64,000 nt of DNA from positions 1 to 64,000 of the forward strand of contig BPUI01000006.1 in the NCBI GenBank assembly GCA_019973575.1, in the 5' to 3' direction. Below the pieces are notes generated by a model. The model saw only the letters and a list, made by a program, of their open reading frames with translations. It was not told the DNA's origin and made no database searches. Within the stretch, counting starts at the first letter, position 1, and every line of letters begins with the position of its first letter. Both the position numbers and the translations under genes were made by a program. This stretch comes from Gemmatimonadetes bacterium T265. GTDB lineage: Bacteria > Gemmatimonadota > Gemmatimonadetes > Gemmatimonadales > Gemmatimonadaceae. This document shows positions 8,501-18,091 of this stretch, piece after piece.

Positions 8501-9091
8501 CGGCCGCCGCGTGCCGGCTCAGTCGTGCAACGGGGTCGCCCGCGGCTCCTCCGCACGCATGAGCCCGAGCAGCCATTTGACGATGACGTCCACTGGGTCA
8601 CCCTCCGACCGCTCGCGGGAGGCTACGAGCGTTCGCCGGCGAGCACGCGTTGGGAAGCAGCATGGGAATTGGGGTGGGGGGCCGCAGTATTGAGGCGCGG
8701 CGCGGCGCTCGGACCGGCGGCGGTCAGGAGGACCGGCACCGCGCGAGACACGCGCCGCGGTTCGAGGCACACGCTACCGCCCACCGGGCGACCCGTGGGG
8801 GATAAGTCGTGCGAACGCGCAGGGCCGCGTGACCAGCGGCTGCAGGGCCGGACGAACGGGCGTTGCGCAGTCCCACTGCGCGGCGTCCGCCCGTCGCGGC
8901 CCGTGTCCCCCGCTCGTCACGCGTCAGCTGCCGTTCGTCACCCAGATCTCGCCGCTCGTCATGAGCGCGGCCGCGGGCCGCGTGCGACGCCGTACTCTCG
9001 GCCGGGTGAGCGCGGGCGCGCTGCGACTCACCGGTCGGCGTGGACCCGCGCGCCGGCACGCGACGCGAGAGGGTGCGATCCGGAGCGACAG
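8501..9091. other. 591-base intergenic region
   Basis: An open frame continues upstream from the sigma-54 activator through this stretch, but it is Arg-rich, lacks motifs and has no good start, so I do not call it coding. No GG-N10-GC (-24/-12) promoter, terminator or repeat stood out. Confidence 0.4.
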
Positions 9092-10333
9092 ATGACGACG
9101 AGCGTGGAGCCTCGCACGGCCGTAGAACGGCACACTGGCGCACTACCGAGGTACGGCCAGTCGGCGGACGGTCGCACCGCCGCGCCGTCCGAGTCGTCGT
9201 TCATCAGCCGCCGCATCGCGGAGCTCTCGCGCGAACGGTGGGGCGAGGCGCGCGAGGTGGCGGTCGTCGGCGAGCATCCGACGCTTACGCAGGCGTTGGA
9301 ACGAACGGCGCGGTTCGCGGGGGCCGACGGGCCCGTGCTGGTCACGGGCGAGACCGGGACCGGTAAGGAGCTTTTCGCGCGCGCGCTGTACCTGCTCGGC
9401 CGCCGGAGCCGCAAGCCGTTCCTCGCCGTCAACTGCGCCCAGTACCACGACGGACAGCTGCTCGCGAGCGAGCTGTTCGGCCACCGCAAGGGCTCCTTCA
9501 CGGGGGCGGTGGGGGATCACCGCGGCGTGTTCGACGAGGCCGACGGCGGCGTGGTGTTCCTCGACGAGATCGGCGAGCTCTCCGTGCCCGCGCAGGCGAT
9601 GCTGCTGCGCGTGTTAGGCGAGGGCGAGATCCTCCAGGTCGGGACGACGCACGGCAAGCGCGTGAACGTGCGCGTGATCGCCGCGACGAGCCGCGACCTG
9701 CGGCCGATGATCGAGAGCGGGCGGTTCCGCGCGGACCTCTACTACCGGCTGCGCCACCTGCACGTCCGCGTGCCGTCGCTCCGCGAGCGCGGCGACGACT
9801 GGCGCCTGGTGCTCGACCACTACCTGGAGCGCCTCGTGCGGGCCGAGGGGTCGCGCAAGCGGTTCTCGGCGCACGCGCTCGGCGTGCTGGCGCGGTACCC
9901 GTGGCCGGGGAACGTGCGCGAGTTGCGCAGCCTGGTGGACACCGGGTACTTCGTGAGTGAAGGCGTGACGATCGAGGCCGAGCACTTCGGGGAGGCGCTC
10001 GAGGCGGCGGCGTGTACCGAGGAGTGGCGCGCGGTGCCGTTGTCGACGCGGGTGAGCGCGGCGGGGGCCGGGACGGGGGCGGACCCGTACGCGCGCATGC
10101 TCGCCGGGGAAGGGTCGTTCTGGGAACTCGTGCACGCGCCCTACATCGCGCGGGAGTTGAGCCGGGCGGAGGCGCGGCTCATCGTGGAGCGCGGGCTGGC
10201 GGCGACGCGCGGGAGCTACAAACGGGCGCTGGCGCTGTTCGGCGTTGCGGAGACGGATTATCTCAAGTTCATGGACTTCCTGCGCCACCACGACCTGAAG
10301 CCGAGCGCCCCGGCCGCCCCCCGGTCCGCGTGA
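9092..10333 (+). CDS. Sigma-54-dependent transcriptional activator without receiver domain
   Basis: 413 residues from ATG 9092, just before MTTSVEPRTA. After an 80-residue N-terminal part with no recognisable sensor, the AAA+ domain shows Walker A GETGTGKEL, the sigma-54 loop as GSFTGA (normally GAFTGA), Walker B VVFLDEIGEL, the sensor/arginine region FRADLYYRL and the WPGNVREL motif. The C-terminus (about 345-405) is a Fis-like helical domain (LIVERGLAATRGSYKRALALFGV). Such proteins hydrolyse ATP to open promoters held by sigma-54 RNA polymerase. The Ala-to-Ser change in the loop is conservative. It may sense input from the adjacent LytS/LytR pair, but nothing shows this directly. Confidence 0.85.
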   Translation: MTTSVEPRTAVERHTGALPRYGQSADGRTAAPSESSFISRRIAELSRERWGEAREVAVVGEHPTLTQALERTARFAGADGPVLVTGETGTGKELFARALYLLGRRSRKPFLAVNCAQYHDGQLLASELFGHRKGSFTGAVGDHRGVFDEADGGVVFLDEIGELSVPAQAMLLRVLGEGEILQVGTTHGKRVNVRVIAATSRDLRPMIESGRFRADLYYRLRHLHVRVPSLRERGDDWRLVLDHYLERLVRAEGSRKRFSAHALGVLARYPWPGNVRELRSLVDTGYFVSEGVTIEAEHFGEALEAAACTEEWRAVPLSTRVSAAGAGTGADPYARMLAGEGSFWELVHAPYIARELSRAEARLIVERGLAATRGSYKRALALFGVAETDYLKFMDFLRHHDLKPSAPAAPRSA

Positions 10334-10337
10334 GGTC

Positions 10338-10898
10338 GTGACGCCGTTCGAGCACCTCGCGGTCCTCATCTCGATCGTCCTCGGTCTCGGGCTGACGCAC
10401 CTGCTGACCACGGTGCACCACCTGATCGCGGCGCGCGGGCGCGTGCGCATGTACTGGCTCCCGCTCGTCTGGACCGGGCTCCTGCTCGTCACCCAGGTCG
10501 AGTGGTGGTGGGCCATCTTCGGGCTGCGGCACCGGACCGAGTGGAATTTTTTCTACTTCCTCTTCGTGCTGCTCTCCCCCGGCGCGCTGTACCTGGCCGC
10601 CGCGTTCGTGCTCCCGCGAATCGAGGGCGAGCACCGCATCGACCTCCGCGCATACTACTACGAGTCGCACCGGTGGCTCTTTCCGCTCGTCGCGGTGAGT
10701 CCGGCGCTCGACGCCGTGCGCCACGGCGTCGAAGACCAGCGGTGGATGAGTTTCGCCGTGCTGAGCAACGCGACGGCCGCAGTGCTCGTCGGCTCCCTCG
10801 CGTTCAGCAAGCGCGCGCCCTACCACGGGGTGATCACGCTGCTGACGAGTGTGATTTTCGCGTACGTGATCGTGTCGTCCGCGCTCGAGCTCCGCTGA
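10338..10898 (+). CDS. Multi-pass inner-membrane protein of unknown function
   Basis: 186 residues from GTG 10338, four bases after the sigma-54 activator's stop, so probably cotranscribed. About five or six hydrophobic segments are visible: FEHLAVLISIVLGLGLTHLL at the start, WLPLVWTGLLLVTQV, FFYFLFVLLSPGALYLAAAFVL, WLFPLVAVSPAL, a segment around VLSNATAAVLVGSLAF and ITLLTSVIFAYVIVSSAL. Small proteins opening with FEHL..LISIVLGLGLTHLL recur in bacteria as uncharacterised membrane proteins. No catalytic motif is evident. Confidence 0.6.
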   Translation: MTPFEHLAVLISIVLGLGLTHLLTTVHHLIAARGRVRMYWLPLVWTGLLLVTQVEWWWAIFGLRHRTEWNFFYFLFVLLSPGALYLAAAFVLPRIEGEHRIDLRAYYYESHRWLFPLVAVSPALDAVRHGVEDQRWMSFAVLSNATAAVLVGSLAFSKRAPYHGVITLLTSVIFAYVIVSSALELR

Positions 10899-10921
10899 GT
10901 CGCGCGGGCGTCGCCTGCGGT

Positions 10922-12121
10922 TTACACCGCGGCCGCGGCGCGGGCGTCGTCGAAGGTCTCGACGCGCACGTCGTCGGCGCCGAGCGCCTCGTCCATGAGG
11001 GCGACGAAGGCCGACGCCGCGCGCTGCACCTCGGCGTGGGTGGTCGTGTGCCCGAGGCTGACGCGGATGGAGTTGCCGGCCAGCGCTGGCGAGCGCGTCA
11101 TCGCCAGTAGCACGTGCGACGGGGCGGCGCTCGTGCTCTGGCACGCGGATCCGCCGGACACGTAGATCCCCCGTGCGTCGAGTCCGTCGAGGACGACCCG
11201 GCCTGGCACGCCCGGAACCGCGACGCTCGAGATGTGTGGGGCGCGGCACGTGTTCCGCCCGTGGACGACCAGAGTCGGGAGGCGCGCCAGGAGCCGCGCC
11301 TCGAACGCGTCGCGTAGGACTCGGAGCCGGAGCGCCGACGCGGAGCGCTCGCGCAACGTTTGCTCGGCGGCGACGGCCATCCCGACCGCGAACGCCACGT
11401 TCTCGGTGCCGGGGCGGCGTCCGCCGTCCTGGCCGCCACCGTGGAGCAGCGGGGCGAGGCGCGTTCCGCGGCGCACGTACAGCACGCCGACGCCCTTGGG
11501 CGCCCCGAACTTGTGTCCGGAGACGGAGAGGAGGTCGACGGGCAGCGCCCGCACGTCGAAGTCGAGGGTCCCGAATCCCTGGACGGCGTCGACGTGCACG
11601 GGGATGCCATACGCCCGCGCGCGCTCGGCGACGTCGAGCACGGGCTGCACGACGCCGGTCTCGTTGTTCACGGCCATGATCGAGCACACAGCGACGTCGC
11701 GTCCGAGCAGCCCGCACATGGAGGCCGCGTCCACGGTTCCGTCCGGATCCACTTGCGCGACGCGCAACTCGCCCCCTTCGCGCGCCGCCTGACCGCCGGC
11801 CGCGAGCACCGCCTTGTGCTCGATGGGGGTGGTGACGACGGCGGCCCGGCCGTCGGCGGCGCCGGCGCGCCACGCGCCGAGGACGGCGAAGTTGTCGGCC
11901 TCCGTCCCCCCCGAGGTGAAGCAGATCTCGTCCGGCTCCGCGCCAAGGCAGTGCGCCATCCGCGCGCGCGCGTCGTCGAGCGCCGCCCGCGCCCGGCGCC
12001 CCGCGCCGTGCGTGCTGGACGGGTTCCCGAAGACGCCGCCGAAGAACGGTTGCATCGCCTCGAGGACCTCCGGGCGGACGGGGGTCGTCGCGGCGTGGTC
12101 GAGGTAGACGGGCGGGTGCAT
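10922..12121 (-). CDS. Cysteine desulfurase (NifS/IscS type)
   Basis: 399 residues. PLP enzyme converting cysteine to alanine while loading a persulfide on its own Cys. Visible: YLDHAATTP at the start, His102 of TPIEHKAV stacking on PLP, Lys204 of SVSGHKFGAPKG (the PLP Schiff-base Lys), GRRPGTEN and Cys327 in the mobile loop SGGSACQSTSAAPS. It is the last gene of the leftward RiPP export run, 49 bases after the CPBP gene. No iscU or other Fe-S assembly gene is near, so its likely partner is the MoeB-rhodanese protein at 40409 and the ThiS/MoaD-like carrier at 37631. Dedicated sulfur supply for thioamide formation is an inference. Confidence 0.9.
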   Translation of the reverse strand: MHPPVYLDHAATTPVRPEVLEAMQPFFGGVFGNPSSTHGAGRRARAALDDARARMAHCLGAEPDEICFTSGGTEADNFAVLGAWRAGAADGRAAVVTTPIEHKAVLAAGGQAAREGGELRVAQVDPDGTVDAASMCGLLGRDVAVCSIMAVNNETGVVQPVLDVAERARAYGIPVHVDAVQGFGTLDFDVRALPVDLLSVSGHKFGAPKGVGVLYVRRGTRLAPLLHGGGQDGGRRPGTENVAFAVGMAVAAEQTLRERSASALRLRVLRDAFEARLLARLPTLVVHGRNTCRAPHISSVAVPGVPGRVVLDGLDARGIYVSGGSACQSTSAAPSHVLLAMTRSPALAGNSIRVSLGHTTTHAEVQRAASAFVALMDEALGADDVRVETFDDARAAAAV

Positions 12122-12170
12122 GGTCGGCTCCCCGGAAAACGTTAGGCAATACGCGGTAGGCGCGGCGCGG

Positions 12171-12710
12171 CTACCACACGGCGTAGCAGTTCCAGACGAC
12201 GTGCATCGCGATCGGGACCAGCACGGACCCGGTCTGGCGCCTCGCGGCGCCGAGCAACACTCCAGCGACGAACACCACGCCGACGACGGCGGCGCTGAAC
12301 CCGACGTGGAGGAGCGACCACACCGCCGCGAGCAACACGACGGCGGCCGCCACGGGGACGCCGGCGCGCAGCAGGCGGTCGTACGCGACGCCGCGGAAGA
12401 TGAGCTCCTCGGCCACGGGGCCGAGTACCCCGACGGCGAGCACCCGCAGCACCGCGACCGGCAGAGGGGTGCGCGCCCACTGCGAGAAATCCCACGGCCC
12501 ACGCCAGTGCAGCACGCGGTCGGTGCCGAGCATCCAGACGACGTACGCGGCGACCCAGAGCGCCGCCGACCCGAGCGGCGGCGGCCGGACGCCCACGTCG
12601 TCGCGCACCGACATGCCGCGTCGACGCGCCACGCCGAGCGCGACGCCGATCGCAGCCGTGGGCATGAGGACCTTGCCGAGGGTGGCCCCGAGCTGCGACG
12701 CGTCAGCCAT
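12171..12710 (-). CDS. CPBP-family intramembrane metalloprotease
   Basis: 179 residues with about five membrane segments. The three CPBP/Rce1-like motifs are present: AEELIFRG (EExxxR), SLLHVGFS (FxxxH-like) and a late HVVWN (HxxxN/B). Members cleave prenylated or bacteriocin-related peptides, or give self-immunity to bacteriocins (Abi/PlnP type). Its place between the peptide exporter genes and the cysteine desulfurase, 6 bases after the preceding stop, suggests leader processing or immunity for the RiPP locus. Start at ATG 12710. Confidence 0.8.
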   Translation of the reverse strand: MADASQLGATLGKVLMPTAAIGVALGVARRRGMSVRDDVGVRPPPLGSAALWVAAYVVWMLGTDRVLHWRGPWDFSQWARTPLPVAVLRVLAVGVLGPVAEELIFRGVAYDRLLRAGVPVAAAVVLLAAVWSLLHVGFSAAVVGVVFVAGVLLGAARRQTGSVLVPIAMHVVWNCYAVW

Positions 12711-12716
12711 CGCGCG

Positions 12717-13868
12717 TCACACCACGTCGGCGAGCCGCCGCGCCCCGTCGTCGCCCGCGAGCAGCTCGAGGCCGAGTCGCGCGATGCCGGCGATCACGCG
12801 CGGGGTCTCGGGCGGCGCGGCGGCGGCCCGGGCGCCCGCGTCGAAGCGTTCGAGCTGCATCGCGGCGCGGCGCACGAGCGTCTGGAGCATGGCGAACGCC
12901 TCGTCCGACAACGGCGGGTCGCCGCGGTAGTTCTCGAGCCGCCCGCCGGCGCGGTACCCGCGCGCGTGCTCCAGCCCCATGAAGCGCAGGAACCACGACG
13001 ACCGGAATTCGCCGACCGCCGCGACGATCCCCGCGTAGTCGGCCGCGAGCTCGTCGACCAACGTGTTGCGCATCGTCCCGAACACCCGCTTGGTGAAGTA
13101 GTGCGCGCATTCGTGTTCGAGCCGGATCACGGCGGACACGCGCCGCCACGCGTCGGGGGCCGTGCCGAACGCCTCCCCGGGGGTCGCGCTGTACGGACCG
13201 TCACTCAGGAGGATGAACCGATCCTGGTAGAGCTCGCGGCGGGGCACCAGCGTGCGAAACGTCGCCTCCCACGCCGCGTCGGTTCGTTCGGCCGGTGGCC
13301 GGTCCGCCGCCCACGTGGCGCGGAGCGCGCGCACCCGGTCCCAGTTGTTGTAGCCGCCCACGATGCAGGCGCCCATCGATTCGGGGATCGGCGCGGGCTC
13401 GTTGCGGCGCGTCAGGGCCTGCAGCAGGCGGACGAAGTCGGTGCGGGTGCCGGCGACGATCACCGGTACGCGCCCGGCAGCCGTCGGGTGGACGAAGAGG
13501 CGCACCGATTCGGGCGCGGCGAGCGCGAGCCCGGGGGCGGCGTCGGCGGCATCGCCGCGGCGCGTCGCCGCGAGGTACGCGGGGGTCTCCGACATGCCCG
13601 CGGCGATCGGGAACCGCAGTTGCACGAGCCGGCGCTGCAGCGTAGCGAAGGCTCCCTCGCGCGCTGCCGCCGTCACGTACCGGTCCCAGGCGGCGACGCA
13701 GGGCTCATCGGGCAGCGGCAGCGGCGGGAACGCGCCGAACGCCTCGTCGGCGACTGGGGGTACTCCGTACGCCAACAGCTCCTCGATCACGGCGGGCGAC
13801 GCGCCGAGCGCGCCGAGCGCGGCGGCGCGCTCGGCCTCGGTGGTCGTCGGCGCGGCCGGCGCGGTCAC
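12717..13868 (-). CDS. HExxH-motif protein, putative metalloprotease of the export operon
   Basis: 383 residues from a GTG whose last three bases form the stop of the upstream lipoprotein gene (GTGA overlap). The N-terminal two thirds include MGACIVGGYNNWDRVRAL, a distinctive motif I have not tied to a named family. Around residue 270 comes RLEHECAHYFTKRVFG (HExxH-like, HECAH), followed about 20 residues later by DELAADYAG, where Glu could be a third zinc ligand. This pattern fits a gluzincin-type zinc peptidase. No signal peptide, so cytoplasmic. Candidate leader peptidase or structural partner of the LanM/YcaO machinery; unproven. Confidence 0.6.
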   Translation of the reverse strand: MTAPAAPTTTEAERAAALGALGASPAVIEELLAYGVPPVADEAFGAFPPLPLPDEPCVAAWDRYVTAAAREGAFATLQRRLVQLRFPIAAGMSETPAYLAATRRGDAADAAPGLALAAPESVRLFVHPTAAGRVPVIVAGTRTDFVRLLQALTRRNEPAPIPESMGACIVGGYNNWDRVRALRATWAADRPPAERTDAAWEATFRTLVPRRELYQDRFILLSDGPYSATPGEAFGTAPDAWRRVSAVIRLEHECAHYFTKRVFGTMRNTLVDELAADYAGIVAAVGEFRSSWFLRFMGLEHARGYRAGGRLENYRGDPPLSDEAFAMLQTLVRRAAMQLERFDAGARAAAAPPETPRVIAGIARLGLELLAGDDGARRLADVV

Positions 13869-15064
13869 GGGCGTGCGGCGACGAGTTGCCGCGTGTCGGG
13901 GAGGTACACGAACTGCCCGTTCTGGACCACCGTCTTCACGAGCGGCCGGTCCTCGAGGTCCCCCGTCGAGTCGAAGCTGAACGCGCCGGTGACGCCGGGG
14001 ATCCCCTTGAGCGCGTGCAGCACGCGCGCGACCGCGGCGGGGTCGCTCGAATGCGCTTGTCGCATCGCGCGAGCGAGGAGCCACACCGCGTCGTAGCCGA
14101 GGGCGGAGCCGGCGTCGGGCTCCGTCGCGTAGCGCCGCACGAACGCGGCGGTGAACCGGCGGACTTCCGTCCGCGGCTCGCTCACGTGGAACACCGTCGG
14201 CACGACCGTGCCCTCGACGTCGCGGCCGCCGACGCTCATCAGCTCGGGCGAGCTCATCGCGTCGACGCCGATCACGGGCACCGCGATGCCCGCCTTGCGG
14301 GCCTGCGCGATGAGCGTCCCGGCCGACGGCACCTCGCCGGCGACGAACAGCGCGTCGAAGTCGACGTCGTGCCACGCCTCGAAGGTGCTGAGAAACGTCT
14401 GCTTCGTGCTCTGCCCGCCGGGGTCGTACGACTGCCGCGCGGCGGTGGTCACCCCGAGCTCGTTGGCGCGTTCCTCGAAGGCGTTGGACAGCCCGCGGCC
14501 GTAGTCGTCGCGCGTGTAGTAGATCGCGACGCGCCGGTACCCGTGCGCCGCGGCGTACTCCGCCATGTGGCGGCCGACGGTCCGGTTGGTGAACGTCGCG
14601 CGGAACACGCGCGTGTAGGCGTGCGACGTGAGCTCCGGGTCGGACGCGGTCGGCGAGACGAGGACGAGCCCGGCCTCGTCGTACGCCGCCGCGGCCGGGA
14701 CCGTGACGTAGGACTGCAGGTGTCCGATGACCGCGGCGACCTCGGGGTCGTTCCCGAGCCGTTGGGCGACGAGGCGGCCGGAGTCGACGGACTCGCGGTC
14801 GTCGACCCGGCTCAGCCGGAGGCGGCGGCCCCCGATCCCGCCGGACGCGTTCACCTCGGCGGCGGCCATGTCGAGGCCCTGGCCGAAGCGGATCTCGGGG
14901 TGGGCGGCCCACGGCCAGGCGACGGCGATCACCACGTCGCCCGTCGTGCGCGCGGCGCGCTGCTCCGCGGGGCTGGACGTGCGGCAGGCGGCGCCGAGCA
15001 CGGACGCGACGGCGGCGAGCAGCGCGGCGGCGGGGCGGCGGGAGCGGGCGGGGCGTTGGGACAT
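13865..15064 (-). CDS. LivJ-like substrate-binding lipoprotein
   Basis: 399 residues. Signal peptide with lipobox LGAAC (Cys about 27), so membrane-anchored. The mature part is a periplasmic binding protein type I fold as in branched-chain amino-acid receptors: GDVVIAVAWPW, FGQGLDMAAAEVNASGGIGGRRL, PEVAAVIGHLQS, LVLVSPTASDPELT, RRVAIYYTRDDYGRGLSNAFEE and ALGYDAVWLLARAM. No permease or ATPase of the Liv type is nearby; instead it sits between the NHLM ABC exporter and the metalloprotease-like gene. Binding a modified peptide or its leader for export, recapture or immunity is a plausible inference. Confidence 0.8.
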   Translation of the reverse strand: MSQRPARSRRPAAALLAAVASVLGAACRTSSPAEQRAARTTGDVVIAVAWPWAAHPEIRFGQGLDMAAAEVNASGGIGGRRLRLSRVDDRESVDSGRLVAQRLGNDPEVAAVIGHLQSYVTVPAAAAYDEAGLVLVSPTASDPELTSHAYTRVFRATFTNRTVGRHMAEYAAAHGYRRVAIYYTRDDYGRGLSNAFEERANELGVTTAARQSYDPGGQSTKQTFLSTFEAWHDVDFDALFVAGEVPSAGTLIAQARKAGIAVPVIGVDAMSSPELMSVGGRDVEGTVVPTVFHVSEPRTEVRRFTAAFVRRYATEPDAGSALGYDAVWLLARAMRQAHSSDPAAVARVLHALKGIPGVTGAFSFDSTGDLEDRPLVKTVVQNGQFVYLPDTRQLVAARP

Positions 15065-15097
15065 GGCGAGGTCTCGAGGGCGGGGTCGGGGGAAGCG

Positions 15098-18067
15098 TTA
15101 GGCGATCTGCCGGCGGGCGAGCGACGCGAAGAGTCCGCCCCGCTCCATGAGCTCGGCGTAGGTGCCCGTCTCGACCACCTGGCCGTGGTCGAACACGCAG
15201 ATCCGGTCCGCGTTGAGGATCGTGCTCAGGCGGTGCGCGACGACGACGCGCGTGGCCTGCAGGCGCTCGAGGCTCGCGCTGACGATCGCCTGCGTGCGGT
15301 TGTCGAGCGCGCTCGTCGCCTCGTCGAAGAGCAGGATGCGGGGCCGGTGTACGATCGCGCGGGCGATCAGGAGGCGCTGGCGCTGGCCCCCCGACAGCGT
15401 GCCGCCGCCCTCGCTCGTCACGGTGTGCATGCCCATGGGCATCGCGCGGATGTCCTCGTCGAGCCCGGCCATGCGGGCCGCCTCCCAGGCGTCGTCGAGC
15501 GTCGCCTGGTTCGACCCGACAATGTTCGTGAACAGGTCGCCCGAAATCAGGCGCCCGTTCTGCAGGACGACGCCCATCTGCCGGCGGACCGCCTGCACGT
15601 CCAGCCCTTGAAGGTCCTGCCCGTCGTAGTAGACCGCGCCCGCGGCCAGCCGCTCGAACCCGAGCAGGACGCGCAGCATCGTGGACTTCCCGGAGCCGGA
15701 CGCGCCGACGAAGGCGACGAACTCGCCGGGCGCGATCGTCAGCGAGACGTCGCGGAGCACGGCCGGCCCATCCTCCTGGTAGCGGAAGTGGGCGTGCTGG
15801 ACCTCGATCGCGCCGGCGAGCAGCCCCGGGTCGGTCTTCTGCTCGTCGACCTCCGGGAGCGCGGTGAGGATCGGGCGTGCCTGCTCGTAGAGGGGGATCA
15901 CGTTGAAGCTGCTCAGCAGCGCGGTGCTCGTCGCGATCAGGTTCGTTAGGCAGCTCACGAAGGCCGCCATGAAGGCCAGGAAGTCGCCCGTGCGGAGCGT
16001 GGCCGCGCCGGCGTCCGCCGTGAGCAGGCCCAGCGCGGCGTAGTAGATCACGATGTTCGCGACCACCGGGAACGCGGCGTTGAACGCGCTCACGACGTTC
16101 CCCACGGTGCGCGACCGGAACTGCAGCCGCCGCTGCTCGGCAAAGCGCTCGGCCCACGAGGCGAACGCCTGGACCTCCGCGTTCGCGACGCGCAGCTTGC
16201 CGACGTTCGAGAGGAGCTGCAGCACCGAGCCGGACGCCTTGCTCTGCAGCAGGTACACGCGGCGCTGGCTCACGAGCTGCAGCCAGCTGCCGGTCATGCT
16301 GACGGCCAGCGAGACGGCGATGAGCAGCGTCGCCCAGCGCGCGAGCGACGCGCTGTAGTAGTACAGCAGGCCGAAGTTGCAGAGCGAGAACACGCCGCCG
16401 ACGATCGCCGTGACGGTCGTGCCGGAGATGATCTGGCGCATCGCGTCGACGCCCATCGCGCGCGCGGCGAGCTCCCCGGCGGTGTAGGGGCGGAAGAACG
16501 ACGTCGGCAATCGTAGCAGTCTGTCCCAAATAGCCGACTGGACGGCGTTGCTCATCCGGCCCTCGACGCGCAGCAGGGCCACGGCGCGCGTCGTCTCGAA
16601 GAGCGACGTCGCGACGGCGCAGACGACGAGCACCGCGGTGAGCTGGACGAGCTGCCCCCGCTGTGCCGACGGGATTACGTCGTTGAAGAGCGCACCGGTG
16701 ACCACCGGCGGGAGGAGGCCGAGGAGCGCGGCGGCCACGCTCATCAGGACGATCAGGCGCAGGTCGGGGGCGCAGCCGTAGGCGCCGAACCGGACGACGT
16801 CGCGGACCCCCATGGCCCGGTCCGGGAACGGCCGGTAGAACGCGTCGGCGATCGGCTCGAGCGAGTCGGCCACCGCCGGCGTGACGGCGCGCGCGGTGCC
16901 GGTGCGCGGGTCGTGGAGCACGTAGCCGACCTGCCGTCCGGGGGCCGGGACGAGGGCGACCGCCCGGTGGCCGTCGGCGACGTAGGCGAGGAGCGGCCCG
17001 TTGTCGTGCCGCCACCAGTCGTCGCGCAGGGCGACCGTCCGCGTGCGGAACCGCGACGCCCGGGCGACCGCGGCGAGCGGGTCGCGCGGCGGCGGGCCGC
17101 CGGCGCTGCGCGACGGCGAGCGCACGACGAAGCCGAGGCAGCCGGCGACGAGGCGGCAGGCGGCGAACAGGTCGCCGTCGGGGCCGTCCACGCCGGCCCG
17201 ATTTGCGGAGGTGTACTCCGGAACGGCGTGCTGCCGCGCGCCCCGGGTGAGCACGCCCGCCATCTGCCGGCATGCGTCGAGGAGCGTCGCACGCTGCGCG
17301 CGCTCGCGGCGCTCGCTGCGCGCGTGCTCCTCCGCCTCGCGCGCGCGGATCGCGTGTTCGGCGTCCGAGAGGACGATCGCGTGCAGCCGGTCGAGGCCCG
17401 CCCAGAGGGCGCCGTTGCGGAGCGCGTCGACGGTGGTCCCGGTGAGCACGCGACACTGCTCGCGCACGTCCAGCCAGGCGTGACGCCCGATCGGGGTCGG
17501 GCCGACCCCGTTGACCTCGAGGTCGTCGCGGCCGAGCAGGTACGAGTGGCCGGTGGCGTGTCGGACCCAGAGGACGGCGTCCCGAGGACGCGCGTTGAGC
17601 GGTTCGGCGACCGCGACCACCTGGTCCGGCGCCCACTCGGCGCAGCGTTGCGGCGGCACGGTTGGCGCGAGCCCGGCGGAGAGCGCAGTGATCCACGCGT
17701 CGACGAGGGCCGCGACCTGGTCGTACTCGCCGGTCGCCGCGGCGTGCGCGACGAGGCGCTCCCGAGTCGTGCGCCGGATGCGGGCGTGCCCCGCGCTCAC
17801 GGCGAGCAGCCCGAAGGGGTGCCCGGCGCTCGCGCCGCCCATCCCGACGAGGGGGTCGCCGGGCCCGGCCCGCAGCAGGTGCGTCCGGGCGCCCGCCGGG
17901 GCGTCACCTTCGACCCGGACGGTAAACACGTCCACGCCCCCATCGACGACGAGCCAGACGGCGTCGCCGCTCAGCACGAACGGGTGGTTGCCGCCCACGT
18001 CGAGGTCCGGGCCGGCGTGGACGAACGGCCCGATTTCGGGCGTGAAGGTCGTTTCTGCGCTGATCAC
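15098..18067 (-). CDS. NHLM/NHLP-type peptide export ABC transporter, second subunit
   Basis: 989 residues. N-terminal about 420 residues: a cyclic-nucleotide-binding-like beta region (NHPFVLSGDAVWLVVDGGVDVFTV) and a divergent second domain typical of NHLM ABC2 proteins rather than C39 peptidases. Then an ABC membrane domain (about 425-700, beginning LIVLMSVAAALLGLLPPVV) and an ATPase: Walker A VGASGSGKST, signature LSGGQRQRL, Walker B ILLFDEATSALD, H-loop VVVAHRL. It would pair with the peptidase-bearing subunit encoded 24 bases upstream to export the modified peptides. Its stop codon lies inside a GCCTAAC heptamer (15097-15103). Confidence 0.9.
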   Translation of the reverse strand: MISAETTFTPEIGPFVHAGPDLDVGGNHPFVLSGDAVWLVVDGGVDVFTVRVEGDAPAGARTHLLRAGPGDPLVGMGGASAGHPFGLLAVSAGHARIRRTTRERLVAHAAATGEYDQVAALVDAWITALSAGLAPTVPPQRCAEWAPDQVVAVAEPLNARPRDAVLWVRHATGHSYLLGRDDLEVNGVGPTPIGRHAWLDVREQCRVLTGTTVDALRNGALWAGLDRLHAIVLSDAEHAIRAREAEEHARSERRERAQRATLLDACRQMAGVLTRGARQHAVPEYTSANRAGVDGPDGDLFAACRLVAGCLGFVVRSPSRSAGGPPPRDPLAAVARASRFRTRTVALRDDWWRHDNGPLLAYVADGHRAVALVPAPGRQVGYVLHDPRTGTARAVTPAVADSLEPIADAFYRPFPDRAMGVRDVVRFGAYGCAPDLRLIVLMSVAAALLGLLPPVVTGALFNDVIPSAQRGQLVQLTAVLVVCAVATSLFETTRAVALLRVEGRMSNAVQSAIWDRLLRLPTSFFRPYTAGELAARAMGVDAMRQIISGTTVTAIVGGVFSLCNFGLLYYYSASLARWATLLIAVSLAVSMTGSWLQLVSQRRVYLLQSKASGSVLQLLSNVGKLRVANAEVQAFASWAERFAEQRRLQFRSRTVGNVVSAFNAAFPVVANIVIYYAALGLLTADAGAATLRTGDFLAFMAAFVSCLTNLIATSTALLSSFNVIPLYEQARPILTALPEVDEQKTDPGLLAGAIEVQHAHFRYQEDGPAVLRDVSLTIAPGEFVAFVGASGSGKSTMLRVLLGFERLAAGAVYYDGQDLQGLDVQAVRRQMGVVLQNGRLISGDLFTNIVGSNQATLDDAWEAARMAGLDEDIRAMPMGMHTVTSEGGGTLSGGQRQRLLIARAIVHRPRILLFDEATSALDNRTQAIVSASLERLQATRVVVAHRLSTILNADRICVFDHGQVVETGTYAELMERGGLFASLARRQIA

Positions 18068-18091
18068 TGGGCTCTCTCCCGGAGGCCGCCG

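Noticed and set aside
8525..9091. A longer version of the sigma-54 activator starting at 8525
   Set aside because: The added 189 residues have no motif and are Arg-rich; ATG 9092 has a better context and gives a normal length.
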